Shown here: positions 9,601 through 16,439 of the stretch, piece by piece | Layout of the letters: each line of letters starts with the position of its first letter | Position numbering within the stretch: the first letter of the stretch is position 1 | Assembly (NCBI RefSeq): GCF_001039355.2 | Contig: NW_019775495.1 | Span: forward strand, 194,977-217,164 | DNA from: Lingula anatina | Lineage: Eukaryota > Brachiopoda > Lingulata > Lingulida > Lingulidae | Reading direction: 5' to 3' | Length of the DNA stretch: 22,188 nucleotides | Notes under the pieces: generated by a model | What the model saw: only the letters and a program-made list of their open reading frames with translations | Told to the model about the DNA's origin: nothing | Databases searched by the model: none | Position numbers and translations under genes: made by a program

Positions 9601-12148
9601 CTCTAATTAATGATGTATTGGCTTAGTTGTGTTATATAATCTATTAACTATTTATCTCCACAACAACAACATCATGGAGACAGTAAGCAGCAGTGGGTAT
9701 CTTTGGTTATTAAAGGGAGAAAAAGTAAAAATGGTTTATTTATTGGCATATCGAAGATGTATTTCATGAGATTTACATATACCTACCCTGTTTTTACTGC
9801 AGGGATCAGCTCCGTGCTGAATGAGTCGATCTACTACATCGCTGTGACCACCCTCAGCAGCGTTATGAAGAGGTGTACGTCCCCACTAAAGACATATAAA
9901 TTGTTTTCATTTTCATATACCATAAAGGCAAAAACACGATGTATGATTGATATTTAAATGAAATGAAATGAAATAAAATGTAGTCTGTACTGCAGGGATC
10001 AGCTCCGTGCGGAATGAGTAGAGCTACTACATTGCTGTAACTACCCCAAGCAGCCTTATGAAGAGGCGTACCACCATACTGAAGTCACACAATGTTTTCA
10101 TACAAAGGTTATGCTATATACTCTCATTAATGATGTATTCGTAAAATAAATGAAAAAAATAATTTAATTGCATAACAAAACCGTCGCATTAGCTATGCCA
10201 TATAATTTATTATCTACGTATCTCCACAACACCATGTACATGTATAATAACATCATGGAAAGAGGAAGCAGAAGTAGGCGACTATGCTTATTCAATGGAG
10301 ATAAAGTAAAACGATTTAAATGATGTGTTTCAAAAGATTTACATATACCTACACTGTCTGTACTGCAGGGATCAGCTCCGTGCTGAATAAGTAGAGCTGC
10401 TACATCGCTGTGACCACCCTCAGCAGCGTAGTGAAGAGGCGTAATACAAGTCTGAAGATACACAGTGTTTTCATGCTAATGATATATCAAAAAAGGCAAA
10501 TCATGGTGTATAACTGCTATTGAATAAAATTAAGTAAAATACTTTTTAATAAAAGCTTGGGAATGTTTGTGGTAAAATCTCCCTTACAGTTTTGCAACCG
10601 TCTCTAGATCTACAATGTCATGTCTACAATGTACAACAGCGGCATGGACGCAGTTAGCGTAAGTGAGTCTTGTATTTTATTACCTATTTTGTGAAAGCGT
10701 CGTATGGAAAGTATTTAGCAGAACATGCAGTGTTTGATGCATTCAGAATTAACAACTATATTTCAGAATTAAAAAATAGATATACCTACACAGTCTGTAC
10801 TGCAGGGATCAGCTCCGTGCTGAATGAGTAGAGTTACTACATCTCTGTGACCACCCTCAGCAGCGTAGTGAAGAGGTGTACGACTCCACTAAAAATACAG
10901 GATGTTTTCATTCCAATGGTAGGTCACATTCTCACAATTTAAGTGTGTAAAAAGTACAAGTAAATAATGAGTGAAATTAAAGGACAAGCCCAAGAATTAT
11001 GCCATATATTCTCCTCTCTTTTACAGTTGCGTCGTTGCTTCCATAACACCAACTATGACAGTAGCAAAGTTGCAATATATGACAGTGGGTGTCGACTTGT
11101 TATTCAATGGGTAATGGCACTGATAGCTGAGATGTTTCAGATATTGCATATCGGCGATGCATTTTAAATGCTTTACAAATACCTATACCTACCGTGTCTG
11201 TACTGCAGGGATCAGCACCGTGCTGAATGAGTAGAGCTACTACATCGCTGTGACCACCCTCAGCAGCGTTATGAAGAGGTGTAGGTCTTAACTGAAGGTA
11301 CACGATGTTTTCGTTTAAACGATGTACCATAAAGACAAAAATCATGATGTATACTTGATATTTAAATGAAATGAAATGATGGCATTTTTAATTTTAAAAA
11401 AAGATGAGAAAGTTTGTGATATAATTTATCTAATAGTTGTGCAACTGTCTGTAGATCTACACTGTTATGTTTAATAGCAGCATGGAGGTACAAGTAGTTA
11501 GCGTTATTGTCCTACCAAACTGAAGATGCAGCATTCTTTAGGTCAACGACAATGTCATATGACCATAATTATGATATATCAGTTACATAAATTAATAAAT
11601 ATGATTAAAAAAGAGTTCCTTACGATCAGTTGATAATTAAATGTGACGTTGCGTCTACAGCATATGGAACGTTATAAATACATACTACTTCCATATCATA
11701 AATGAAAATTATCAAACACAAGCTGAAAGACTTTTATACCGCAAGCTTACGGCAAACATGGACGTTGGTCTTCATGAGAATGATGTGAGCACATGTTGAC
11801 ACTCACTGACCGCTAAGTGATATAGCGACCAGGGCTCCGTATCTCGAAAGGTTCGCTATGTTGCGCACGTGCGCAAGCGTCTCGATTTCATTACTGATTC
11901 TATTTCGAGATACGGGACCATGGAATCGAGACGCTTGCACGCGTGCGCAACGTAGCGAATCTTTCGAGATACGGAGCCCAGGACCCTCTTATGAATGTTA
12001 TTTATAACATAGGTAAACTTACAATATCCACTTCGTCATCCTTCTTGTTTATGTCACTTGCTCCAGTCTCTAACAGACTCCGCACTTTGTTGATATCACC
12101 ATTCTTTGCAGCCTCGTGGAGTGGGTTCATTCTTGTAGGACTGTCCAT
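1472..12148 (-). CDS. Spliced gene: ankyrin array - Death - TIR - coiled-coil protein
   Basis: This is a multi-exon gene assembled from exons at 12148-12023, 11291-11193, 10888-10790, 10451-10353, 9885-9787, 9552-9454, 7131-7033, 6570-6472, 6189-6091, 5817-5716, 5435-5337, 4874-4788, 4256-4007, 3836-3689, 2273-1879 and 1650-1472. All junctions have AG acceptors and GT donors and the phases match throughout, giving about 725 residues. In order the product has about 11 ankyrin repeats, a charged helical linker, a Death domain, a TIR domain and a C-terminal coiled coil. There is no signal peptide or membrane segment, so it is probably cytoplasmic. Death plus TIR is the MyD88 arrangement; by family knowledge such proteins join Toll/IL-1-type receptors to kinases. 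A role as an innate-immune adaptor or intracellular sensor is inference. The weak points are the start, since the reading frame stays open upstream of the ATG to 12229, and the choice between the two TIR copies. Confidence 0.82.
1879..2469 (-). CDS. Fused coiled-coil + TIR exon (copy 2 of TIR)
   Basis: One open frame runs from an acceptor ATTTCAG at 2470-2475 through a coiled coil (NENENMKREIAALRQQLEDS) into a second TIR domain and out at donor GTATTT in phase 1. The internal acceptor CATTCCAG at 2273 fits exon 3836-3689 exactly (phase 2), so the main transcript probably enters there. TIR landmarks are DVYLAHDSDDEEVVDEV (beta-A, alpha-A), ALAGTSI (BB loop), RTVPFFS (beta-C), VMIPVTIDVDPKSLPPP (beta-D and after) and FIQKLIDAIKG (alpha-E). 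The glutamate expected in alpha-C of NAD-cleaving TIRs is not seen (SKLFMMTCDVAL), so a scaffold role is more likely than an enzyme. Confidence 0.75.
2666..3071 (-). CDS. TIR domain exon, copy 1 (acceptor lost)
   Basis: The frame is open from ATG 3071-3069 to a donor GTATTT in phase 1. It encodes METDSYQYDANLAHHSDDEE, RRTVSIFF, GVMIPVTTDVDPKSLPPP and FIPKLADVIKG, a full TIR domain paralogous to the copy at 2273-1879. The acceptor is CCAC where copy 2 has CCAG, so exon 3836-3689 cannot splice into it at the equivalent site. The other AG nearby (ATGGAG) gives a wrong frame. It may be a dead copy, or the first exon of a shorter isoform starting at its own ATG; a TATATAAT lies about 60 bp upstream. 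An 11-bp word repeated at 15-bp spacing lengthens it between beta-C and alpha-C. Confidence 0.6.
3105..3616. other. Intron between linker exon and TIR copy 1
   Basis: No coding sequence seen. On the minus strand TATATAAT near 3137-3130 lies about 60 bp before the ATG of TIR copy 1 and could be a cryptic promoter for a short TIR-only isoform. This is inference from position alone. Confidence 0.3.
3617..3656. repeat. (AC)20 microsatellite
   Basis: An uninterrupted AC dinucleotide run in the intron between the Death/linker exon and the TIR exons, with a T run at about 3541-3558 nearby. Confidence 0.9.
3689..3836 (-). CDS. Exon between Death and TIR domains
   Basis: The exon is 148 bp, phase 1 in and phase 2 out, with acceptor ATACAG and donor GTATAT. 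It finishes the Death domain (VAAEKHYAGIVKEIMDM) and adds a linker containing SPYCYETFCQDPMSQRH. If unspliced, the frame stops eight codons later in the (TA/CA)-rich intron. The phase-2 exit needs a following exon that supplies one base. Only the TIR exon starting at 2273 does so with a proper AG. Confidence 0.75.
4007..4256 (-). CDS. Death domain exon
   Basis: The exon is 250 bp, phase 0 in and phase 1 out, with acceptor TCGGCAG and donor GTGAGT. The product contains LEHVAATMNIVEANTLF (helices 1-3 region), then KLEMLRNWAQSYGL, TTIQKLKARLADAGCQNLA. This matches the Death-domain pattern of a first helix, a central LL..W helix and a closing T(I/V)..L...L...G...LA segment. Death domains assemble with other Death domains in receptor-proximal signalling complexes. 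A different acceptor at GAG, just upstream, would put a stop in frame, so CAG is preferred. Confidence 0.78.
4788..4874 (-). CDS. Linker exon, charged helical segment
   Basis: The acceptor TTGTAG and donor GTGAGA bound 29 codons in phase 0: RGERPSGTIQWRNQ, then ELATRLKKFENDQVQ. The second half has heptad-like spacing of L, L and F among charged residues and probably forms a helix between the ankyrin block and the Death domain. It is recognised only by splice sites, open frame and phase. Confidence 0.7.
5337..5435 (-). CDS. Ankyrin repeat exon, last of the array
   Basis: The 33 codons start YGSTPLHYAAQGGHSNVA and end ADPRIEDS, with acceptor CTTCAG and donor GTAGGTAGG. It closes the ankyrin block. 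The next exon leaves the repeat pattern. Confidence 0.84.
5716..5817 (-). CDS. Ankyrin repeat exon (102 bp, phase 0)
   Basis: This is the only exon of the array with 34 codons. It starts NGRTPLHDAALHGNSGVA and ends ADLCSRDNL, with acceptor CTTCAG and donor GTAGGTATAT. It is the most diverged of the intact repeats, which suggests it is older than the rest. Confidence 0.83.
6091..6189 (-). CDS. Ankyrin repeat exon (99 bp, phase 0)
   Basis: The 33 codons start WGRTPLHEAAGSGKRDVA and end ANPCSTDE, with acceptor CTTTAG and donor GTAGGTATAT. The loop residue is GAN rather than GAD. Confidence 0.84.
6472..6570 (-). CDS. Ankyrin repeat exon (99 bp, phase 0)
   Basis: The 33 codons start EGRTALHLAAWGGHSDVA and end ADPCSRGR, with acceptor CCTCAG and donor GTAGGTACAG. 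It has TALHLAA where the others have TPLHxAA, both normal ankyrin variants. Confidence 0.84.
6731..6756 (-). pseudogene. Truncated ankyrin exon remnant
   Basis: After an acceptor CTTCAG only the first nine or so codons survive (DGVTPLHKA). A stop follows at once, in sequence that matches mid-intron DNA of the sister units (GACAGTTGCAAAAC). The 3' three quarters of the exon, its donor and the start of the intron are deleted. It can only be skipped. Confidence 0.8.
7033..7131 (-). CDS. Ankyrin repeat exon (99 bp, phase 0)
   Basis: The 33 codons start QKRTPLHNAADRGQSDVA and end ADPRSTDG. The acceptor is CTTTAG and the donor GTAGGTATAT. It has more arginine replacements (QRGADPR) than its sisters. 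Confidence 0.83.
7445..9440. mobile_element. Tandem interspersed element with hairpin ends
   Basis: Units start with ACTAGACT and the hairpin ACTGGCTGAAGCCAGT (7445, 8302, 8519) and end with an (AAT/AAG)n tract and the hairpin ATTCCCCTATGGGGAATCC followed by CTAA. Unit 1 is about 857 bp and unit 3 about 830 bp. The middle unit is cut short at the N. The 3' hairpin end is repeated three times (9306-9440). There is no coding capacity, so it is a non-autonomous element. The short hairpin before CTAA, the microsatellite and the tandem ends are like Helitron/Helentron-related repeats, but I cannot confirm the family. Confidence 0.65.
9454..9552 (-). CDS. Ankyrin repeat exon (99 bp, phase 0)
   Basis: The 33 codons start EGNTPLHKAAWGGHRDVA and end ADPCSTDE, with acceptor CTTCAG and donor GTAGCTAT. 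The intron that follows is expanded to 2.3 kb by the interspersed repeat at 7445-9440. Confidence 0.84.
9787..9885 (-). CDS. Ankyrin repeat exon (99 bp, phase 0)
   Basis: The 33 codons start WGRTPLHNAAEGGHSDVV and end ADPCSKNR, with acceptor CTTTAG and donor GTAGGTATAT. The second helix reads VVDRLIQ where most repeats have VAALLIQ, so it is slightly diverged but intact. Confidence 0.83.
9980..10078 (-). pseudogene. Dead ankyrin exon, splice donor lost
   Basis: The acceptor CTTCAG and all 33 codons are present (YGGTPLHKAAWGSYSNVV). Where every other exon has GTAGGTA, this one runs straight into ATTTTATTTCATTTC, which is mid-intron sequence in the sister units. A deletion has removed the donor and most of the intron, leaving only 94 bp before the next exon. 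The conserved QHGAD has become PHGAD. Reading through shifts frame and stops soon after in the next exon (TCTTCATAA). It is probably skipped, which keeps the frame because all neighbours are phase 0. Confidence 0.8.
10353..10451 (-). CDS. Ankyrin repeat exon (99 bp, phase 0)
   Basis: The 33 codons start TCITPLHYAAEGGHSDVA and end ADPCSTDS, between CTTCAG and GTAGGTATAT. The only unusual feature is the change of the usual GRT before PLH to CIT. Confidence 0.85.
10790..10888 (-). CDS. Ankyrin repeat exon (99 bp, phase 0)
   Basis: The 33 codons start WSRTPLHYAAEGGHRDVV and end ADPCSTDC. The acceptor is of the TTTTAG type, the second of two acceptor classes that alternate along the array. The donor is GTAGGTATAT. 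Confidence 0.85.
11193..11291 (-). CDS. Ankyrin repeat exon (99 bp, phase 0)
   Basis: The exon is exactly 33 codons between acceptor CTTCAG and donor GTAGGTA. It reads TPLHNAAEGGHSDVVALLIQ then HGADPCSTD, a full ankyrin helix-turn-helix plus loop. Intron 1 before it (11292-12022) carries a foldback hairpin and part of a MITE. Confidence 0.85.
11697..11765. mobile_element. Partial MITE copy (family also in the Ly6 intron)
   Basis: It begins CATAAATGAAAATTATCAAA CACAAGC, which matches the 5' ends of the elements at 15782 and 18971, and goes on with related GCTTACGGC...GGACGTTGGTCT sequence. No matching 3' end is seen, so it is truncated or strongly diverged. Confidence 0.55.
11832..11979. repeat. 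Foldback hairpin element in intron 1
   Basis: Two 56-bp arms (11832-11887 and 11924-11979) are inverted copies with about four mismatches, around a 36-bp loop. The arms begin GGGCTCCGTATCTCGAAA. They are CpG-rich, unlike the surrounding DNA. The loop holds a further TTTCGAGATACGGG, a partial third copy of the arm tip. It looks like a short foldback MITE. Confidence 0.8.
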
Positions 12149-12229
12149 TTGGCAAATGAAAATGTTGGGAGATTTACACAGTGAGCTCTTTCTGGATTCA
12201 ATTAAGGTACAAATGTATGCAGAGTCTAC
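12023..12229 (-). CDS. Exon 1: start codon and first ankyrin repeat
   Basis: The ATG at 12148-12146 opens MDSPTRMNPLHEAAKNGD, followed by a degenerate ankyrin repeat (VRSLLETGAS) of 42 residues in all. The exon ends in phase 0 at a consensus donor GTAAGT (12022-12017), which fits the phase-0 exon that follows. Upstream of the ATG the frame remains open to a candidate acceptor (TTTCAG, just above 12229). The segment 12149-12229 may therefore be 5' UTR or extra coding sequence from an unseen upstream exon. I chose the ATG because it sits directly before the ankyrin motif. No clear promoter was found above it. Confidence 0.72.
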
Positions 12230-13986
12230 CTGAAATGGTCATTATCCATATTCTATTGTCACGGGGGTTTTAATTGTGGATTATCTCTTCCCTTTTATTT
12301 ATGACGCGTTTCCGTCCTTCGGGATCCGTGACACGGGGATATATTAGGTAGGAAAAGAACAACATAGTCCTGATCTTTCTCAATCCGGGTTAGCGGGGTT
12401 AATTGGATCACGGATGAGAGGTAGAGCTGAGTACGCCTTCTGAACTACTCCTTCGTTTCCTATTGATCAGTTCTGCTCAGATAGTACAGGTCCTCCTTGC
12501 GCGACAACGGTGCTTCTAAGACAATAATTTAACAAATAGAGTCTAAGTGCCTAGGTGTCTAAGTGTCCAAGTGTAAGCGTAAGTATAAGTGAGCAAGTGT
12601 GTAAGTAAGTGTCCAACCTAAAGTGCGGGCCTCGCTTTTATCTTCCTAGAATGCAGATCAAGTTTCCCTTTTACACGCCACATTTTGTTACGTACACTAT
12701 GGTCACATTTTCCTTTAAAGGGTGGCACACTGTATTATCCGAGCAGATCATTTCTATTTATTCTCCGATCTCCCTTATGTTTTGATACATTATTTTAGCA
12801 TACTTTCTTCTTTCTATATTCTTGATTCAGAACTAATTAAGTAACAATCACTACATGAAACTGGAACGGAATTTCTTTGGTATCCTTCAATGGTCACTAA
12901 TTTCATTCCATAGATACATTAGTCTGTATCTTGTTTGAATTATTTTTATACCACCTAAATCAATAAGATTGAAAATATCACACTCATGCTTGGAGTATAT
13001 ATTGCTTTTCTTTAAAACTATTTTTAAAAATTATTACGCATAAATAAAACCATTATGACACTATATTTACATGATAAGTATTTAACACAGATAAACAGGT
13101 AATTCATATTTTTAATACCACTACAAGACAATTGCATGAGGGAAGATTTCTTCACCTTTCATACCGGCTAAACATCAATCAATAAATAGAATAGAATAAA
13201 TATGGAAAATAGGCCTTTACATTAACACTCACAATCTATCTACAGCTGTACGTGTGAAGTCCTAGCTAACCTTGCTACTGAAACACCTAGTAGTAAGTAC
13301 TACTAGCTAGACATCGGGGATGAAGGGGAAGTCCTGCTTGTGTTTACTTGGCAACACGTATAAATAGATACAATGTTTCCAAATAGAAACTGTTTAATTA
13401 TGTGCTACTGGTTTGTATTAAACAAAATAAAACAAAAATTCGTATCATCTGGAGACGAAGAACTTGACCATAGTATTGAAATAAGTCACTATGTACAGTA
13501 CTTCCCAATATTTTATCGAAGAGATCATATTTTTTCTAGTGACGCTGGGAATTCCAGATGTTTCGTATCCCTAATGCGAGCAGTTCTAAAGCAAAAGCCC
13601 AGTATTTGTGTACGAAACACACAAACTGAAGTCTCTTACAACCTATATTGTACAACTACAGTACATACATATTTCAATGCCCCGCTCTGTCTACCAATAT
13701 TTATCTTTCTGATAATAGTTCAGTACAGGAGTACCACGACCTCGAGTAAACTGGGTCACAGGCTTAAACAACATATTCGATAATTGCAAAAGTTATCTAC
13801 TGTTGTTTACCTGTAGTAAAGTAAAATAACATTTAATTTCCATATCTTAACTAATGCTTGAAGTCAGTATACAGGTGTGATATGTACGTCAGAGCGATAT
13901 TCCGGAGTAAAATATTTGAAATATTTGGCAGATGGAATATCGATCTCCTGTCCTTAGACGAATGGCTTCTTAGACGAATGGCATTT
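12230..13986. other. Intergenic, repeat-like DNA without a recognisable gene
   Basis: No exon with a recognisable domain was found on either strand. At 12541-12620 there is a degenerate tandem array of AAGTGT-type words. The segment 12256-12690 has a different base composition and begins TGTCACGGGGG; it might be an old retroelement end, but no matching repeat or target duplication is visible. At 13955-13982 TTAGACGAATGGC is repeated in tandem. Confidence 0.4.
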
Positions 13987-14430
13987 CCAAGGGGAATCCC
14001 CTCATGTGTTGACGTGGTCACGTGGCATCCTTCCTATTAAAGTGTGATTTATTTATTCATTTTTGTATAATCTTACAAAATTTAGAATTAATCTGTAATC
14101 AAAAGCCTCCCGACATTCAGTTTTAATCACTCGCTTATTATGTTGCAAAGATTTCCTCGCCAGTCCGAGAGTATGGATCCTTTCACACAATCACGGTTGT
14201 GACCCAGGCACATCTATCGCAATCTGGTTTTAAAACCCAGCATACATTGTATCAATCCCGATCTTTGACATCTTTGAAAATAAAAGTAATGGCCACAACA
14301 AGAGGTATGATCAACATCTTTTTAATGGTTAGCTCAAATATTTTTGACTTAATTTATAAGGTATGAAATGTAAGTTGCCCTGGAACACGGTGACCCAACT
14401 AAGAATTTATAGAAAACTGAAATTTACCGT
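13987..14430. repeat. Segmental repeat D, copy 1
   Basis: It shares several blocks in the same order with 20653-21130: a GGAATCCCCT word, GGTCACGTGGCA (E-box CACGTG), TGTATAATCTTACAAAAT, TGTGACCCAGGCACAT plus ATCGCAATC, and GGTGACCC then ACTAAGAATT. Non-shared sequence separates the blocks, so the pair is old. No coding frame is common to both. Confidence 0.65.
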
Positions 14431-14910
14431 CTGTGTTGATGCATTATAGGCCTACTACGAAATTTGGAACTATCAAACTGGGTAACTCACATTTGATTTT
14501 ATTTACATCAAAATTTGCTCAAAATGTTCTTGTCGTTAACAGGTAACATACAATATCATCTCACATACTGTATATTATGTATATTGTATATATTCGTGTT
14601 GGTAATAAACATTTTTCCAGTTGGCCTACGTCTAGTTCATGGCTTTAATTTTTTTTATGCAATCAGTGTTAATATTTAGATAATCCATTTTGCAACCAAG
14701 AACTTTGATAACCCTTGGAATACACAGTATGTACTACAGTAACTCACGTGTACATATACATATTTGTACTTGTATTTATTTGGGTAACAGGCTGGGTGTG
14801 TACACGTGCAACTGCTAGGTCAGAGTAAATTGTCCAAGGAGATGTGTAGATATGTGTCAAATGACTTGCCCTATCAATGTATATTTGAACTTCCGCCCTG
14901 TTACGGTGCA

Positions 14911-14916
14911 TTTATT
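14911..14916 (-). terminator. Candidate polyadenylation signal of the Ly6 gene
   Basis: AATAAA on the minus strand about 200 bp after the stop at 15113. The intervening 3' UTR contains a small tandem repeat of the TTTTCACCAG type (about 14960-15025). A second AATAAA lies at 14780-14775. Confidence 0.45.
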
Positions 14917-15112
14917 TAGTTCAGTGTGACGGTCTCCCTGGCCCATATTGTTTTACTTTTCCATCAGTTTTCTAGGTTATCAAAGTTTTCACCAGTTTTC
15001 ATCAATTTTCACCAGTTTTCAGGTTTACAAGTTTACGGAATGTATTCAAATACACAATCTTTAAAATCTCAAAACAAATTGTATCTGTTTTATATCCACG
15101 GTTACGGCACAG

Positions 15113-15252
15113 TCACGGCAACAGTGTGAAATTCATTCCTGTGTTGCAGAGATAAACACGGCAAAAACACCACGTGGCCCCAGCTTGAAAACTGCAACCG
15201 TCTTGGCTGGAGTCCACGCCGAAGTTCCCGGCGTAACAGCCTCTGTAGACGA
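15113..15252 (-). CDS. Ly6 exon 3 with stop codon
   Basis: Acceptor ATTTCAG, phase 1 in, 140 bp, stop TGA at 15115-15113. It codes VYRGCYAGNFGVDSSQDGCS then FQAGATWCFCRVYLCN, five cysteines including the final CxC....CN signature. Confidence 0.87.
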
Positions 15253-16108
15253 CTGAAATATTGGATGACATATTTAAAGCTTCATATGATAGGCATCTTT
15301 TCTTTTACACATGCACGAAGACGAAACATATACGAGTAGGGCTTGCTTTCACCTTTTCATAATATTGGTTTAGACAGACTGTTAAGGTTTCGTTATTTCA
15401 TCTTAATGATTGGTGCAGAGATCCCTATACTTACAGCCGTTCTCGTCAAGTCTGTTAAAACACGCAGTGTCACAAGGTACTTTTGTCAGGAGGTGGCCAT
15501 CTTTTTCTGGATCAACGCAGGCTTGGTGAGTGGCCTTGATTTCATTACCTTTCAACGAAAGGGTGAGAATATCCTTAGCATTTGAGTAATAATGTAATAC
15601 TTATATTAGATGGCGTGTATATATCATTTACTGATAAAGATTTACCAACACCAAATGATTATTGATGAATAAATACACACCGACTATAGGCGGAAACCAA
15701 ATACAATGTATGCTGTGTTCATGCAACGGAATTAAGGAAAAAAGGAAAAAATAAACCACCGGAAGGAATGAGATATTATTTCATAAATGAAATTGTCAAA
15801 CAGAAGCCGAAAAAATCATGCCTGATGAAGGCCTACATGTACGTTCAGGTTGGCCGTAAGCAAACCGTTTGAAAGTTTTTCGGCTTGTGTTTGATAATTT
15901 TCATTAATGATCCAACTACCAAGCTAAAGTACCTTTTTGCTCATTTATATGTTATATGCTTATTCATCAAGATTATAAAAGAATAATTCGATCACGTACC
16001 GTATCCGAAAGTTTTAAAGTTGCAGTCATAGCAGTGCAGTGGACTGTGACCAAAAGACGAAGAGACAAATCCAACAGAACTCAAATATAGAAACACACGT
16101 AACATCAT
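15113..16108 (-). CDS. Secreted ten-cysteine Ly6/uPAR-domain protein, three exons
   Basis: Exons 16108-16000, 15548-15435 and 15252-15113 join with both introns in phase 1, the usual Ly6 intron phase, to give 120 residues. A signal peptide (MMLRVFLYLSSVGFVSSSFG) precedes LHCYDCN, the typical CxxC opening. Cysteines are at about 26, 29, 47, 62, 66, 80, 94, 103, 105 and 110. Landmarks are QACVDP, VPCDTAC, YRGCYAG and the closing WCFCRVYLCN, the conserved C-terminal asparagine signature of the three-finger Ly6 fold. After CN only nine residues remain (TGMNFTLLP) and none form a hydrophobic tail, so the protein is probably secreted rather than GPI-anchored. Ligand and role are unknown. The antisense frames here are shadows. 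Confidence 0.87.
15435..15548 (-). CDS. Ly6 exon 2
   Basis: Acceptor TTGAAAG, donor GTAAGT, phase 1 in and out, 114 bp. It codes NEIKATHQACVDPEKDGHLL then TKVPCDTACFNRLDENG, with three cysteines of the middle of the fold. The acceptor has a pyrimidine-rich lead (TTCTCACCCTTTCG), which decides it over nearby AGs. Confidence 0.85.
15782..15909. mobile_element. MITE in Ly6 intron 1
   Basis: The ends are inverted repeats of about 30 bp: CATAAATGAAATTGTCAAAC and GTTTGATAATTTTCATTAAT. Total size is about 128 bp with no coding sequence, and TA dinucleotides sit at the edges. It lies between exons 1 and 2. Confidence 0.7.
16000..16108 (-). CDS. Ly6 exon 1: signal peptide and CYDCN
   Basis: The exon runs from ATGATG to donor GTACGTG and ends in phase 1. 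The second ATG could also serve as the start. It codes 36 residues plus one base. It lies 56 bp below a TATAAAG box. A duplicate with the same length and donor position lies at 19216-19324. Confidence 0.87.
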
Positions 16109-16157
16109 TGCAGCTGTCTCTTAAGTGGGTGTTAAAGTATTTAACTTATGCAAGACT

Positions 16158-16164
16158 CTTTATA
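16158..16164 (-). promoter_or_regulatory. TATA box of the Ly6 gene
   Basis: TATAAAG lies 56 bp before the first ATG, which predicts a 5' UTR of about 25 bp. The duplicated promoter has TATATAGA at 19378-19371 in the same place. About 180 bp upstream of the ATG is conserved between the two copies. Confidence 0.6.
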
Positions 16165-16439
16165 GTCTTACCAATTGTTCAGAAATCTGGCCACGTCTTA
16201 ACTGTCTGCCAGGTTAACTGTGGGCCAGATCAAGATTTGTACTTTGTCTGGTGGATGTTGTTTATACTTACAACATGTTGACCTCTCTTCTGTGAAGACG
16301 CCTATTACATAAGATCAAGGCTCATTATACATTTTATGATAAATAAATTGGAGGATATTAGTTTATAGATATAAATCTCTGAGGTTTACAAGACTTTTAC
16401 GATACTGATAACCAATGTCTTATTTACTTTAAACGTGAG

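Larger units (their letters stand above)
5436..11192 (-). repeat. Tandem exon-intron units of the ankyrin array
   Basis: Introns between ankyrin exons fall into two classes. One class contains CATGGAGACAGTAAGCAGCA and ends in a CTTTAG or CTTCAG exon. The other contains GATGTATAATTGATGTTAAA and GTTAGCG-like words. They alternate along much of the array, so the array grew largely by copying two-exon blocks of about 750-850 bp. Exons are more alike than introns, but introns are still easily aligned, which means the copying is fairly recent. Confidence 0.7.

Noticed and set aside
5337-11291. Regularly spaced repeats that might suggest a CRISPR-like array
   Set aside because: The repeats are ankyrin exons of 99 bp with long introns and splice sites in animal DNA; there are no short uniform repeat-spacer units.
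12256-12690. Possible solo LTR starting TGTCACGGGGG
   Set aside because: No matching second LTR, no clear CA end and no target-site duplication; only the change in composition supports it.
13373-13783. A 136-codon plus-strand open frame
   Set aside because: No domain, no signal peptide, odd composition and no splice or codon evidence; probably chance in AT-rich DNA.
15343-15585. An 80-codon plus-strand open frame
   Set aside because: It is antisense to Ly6 exon 2, whose splice sites, phase and cysteine pattern explain the region.
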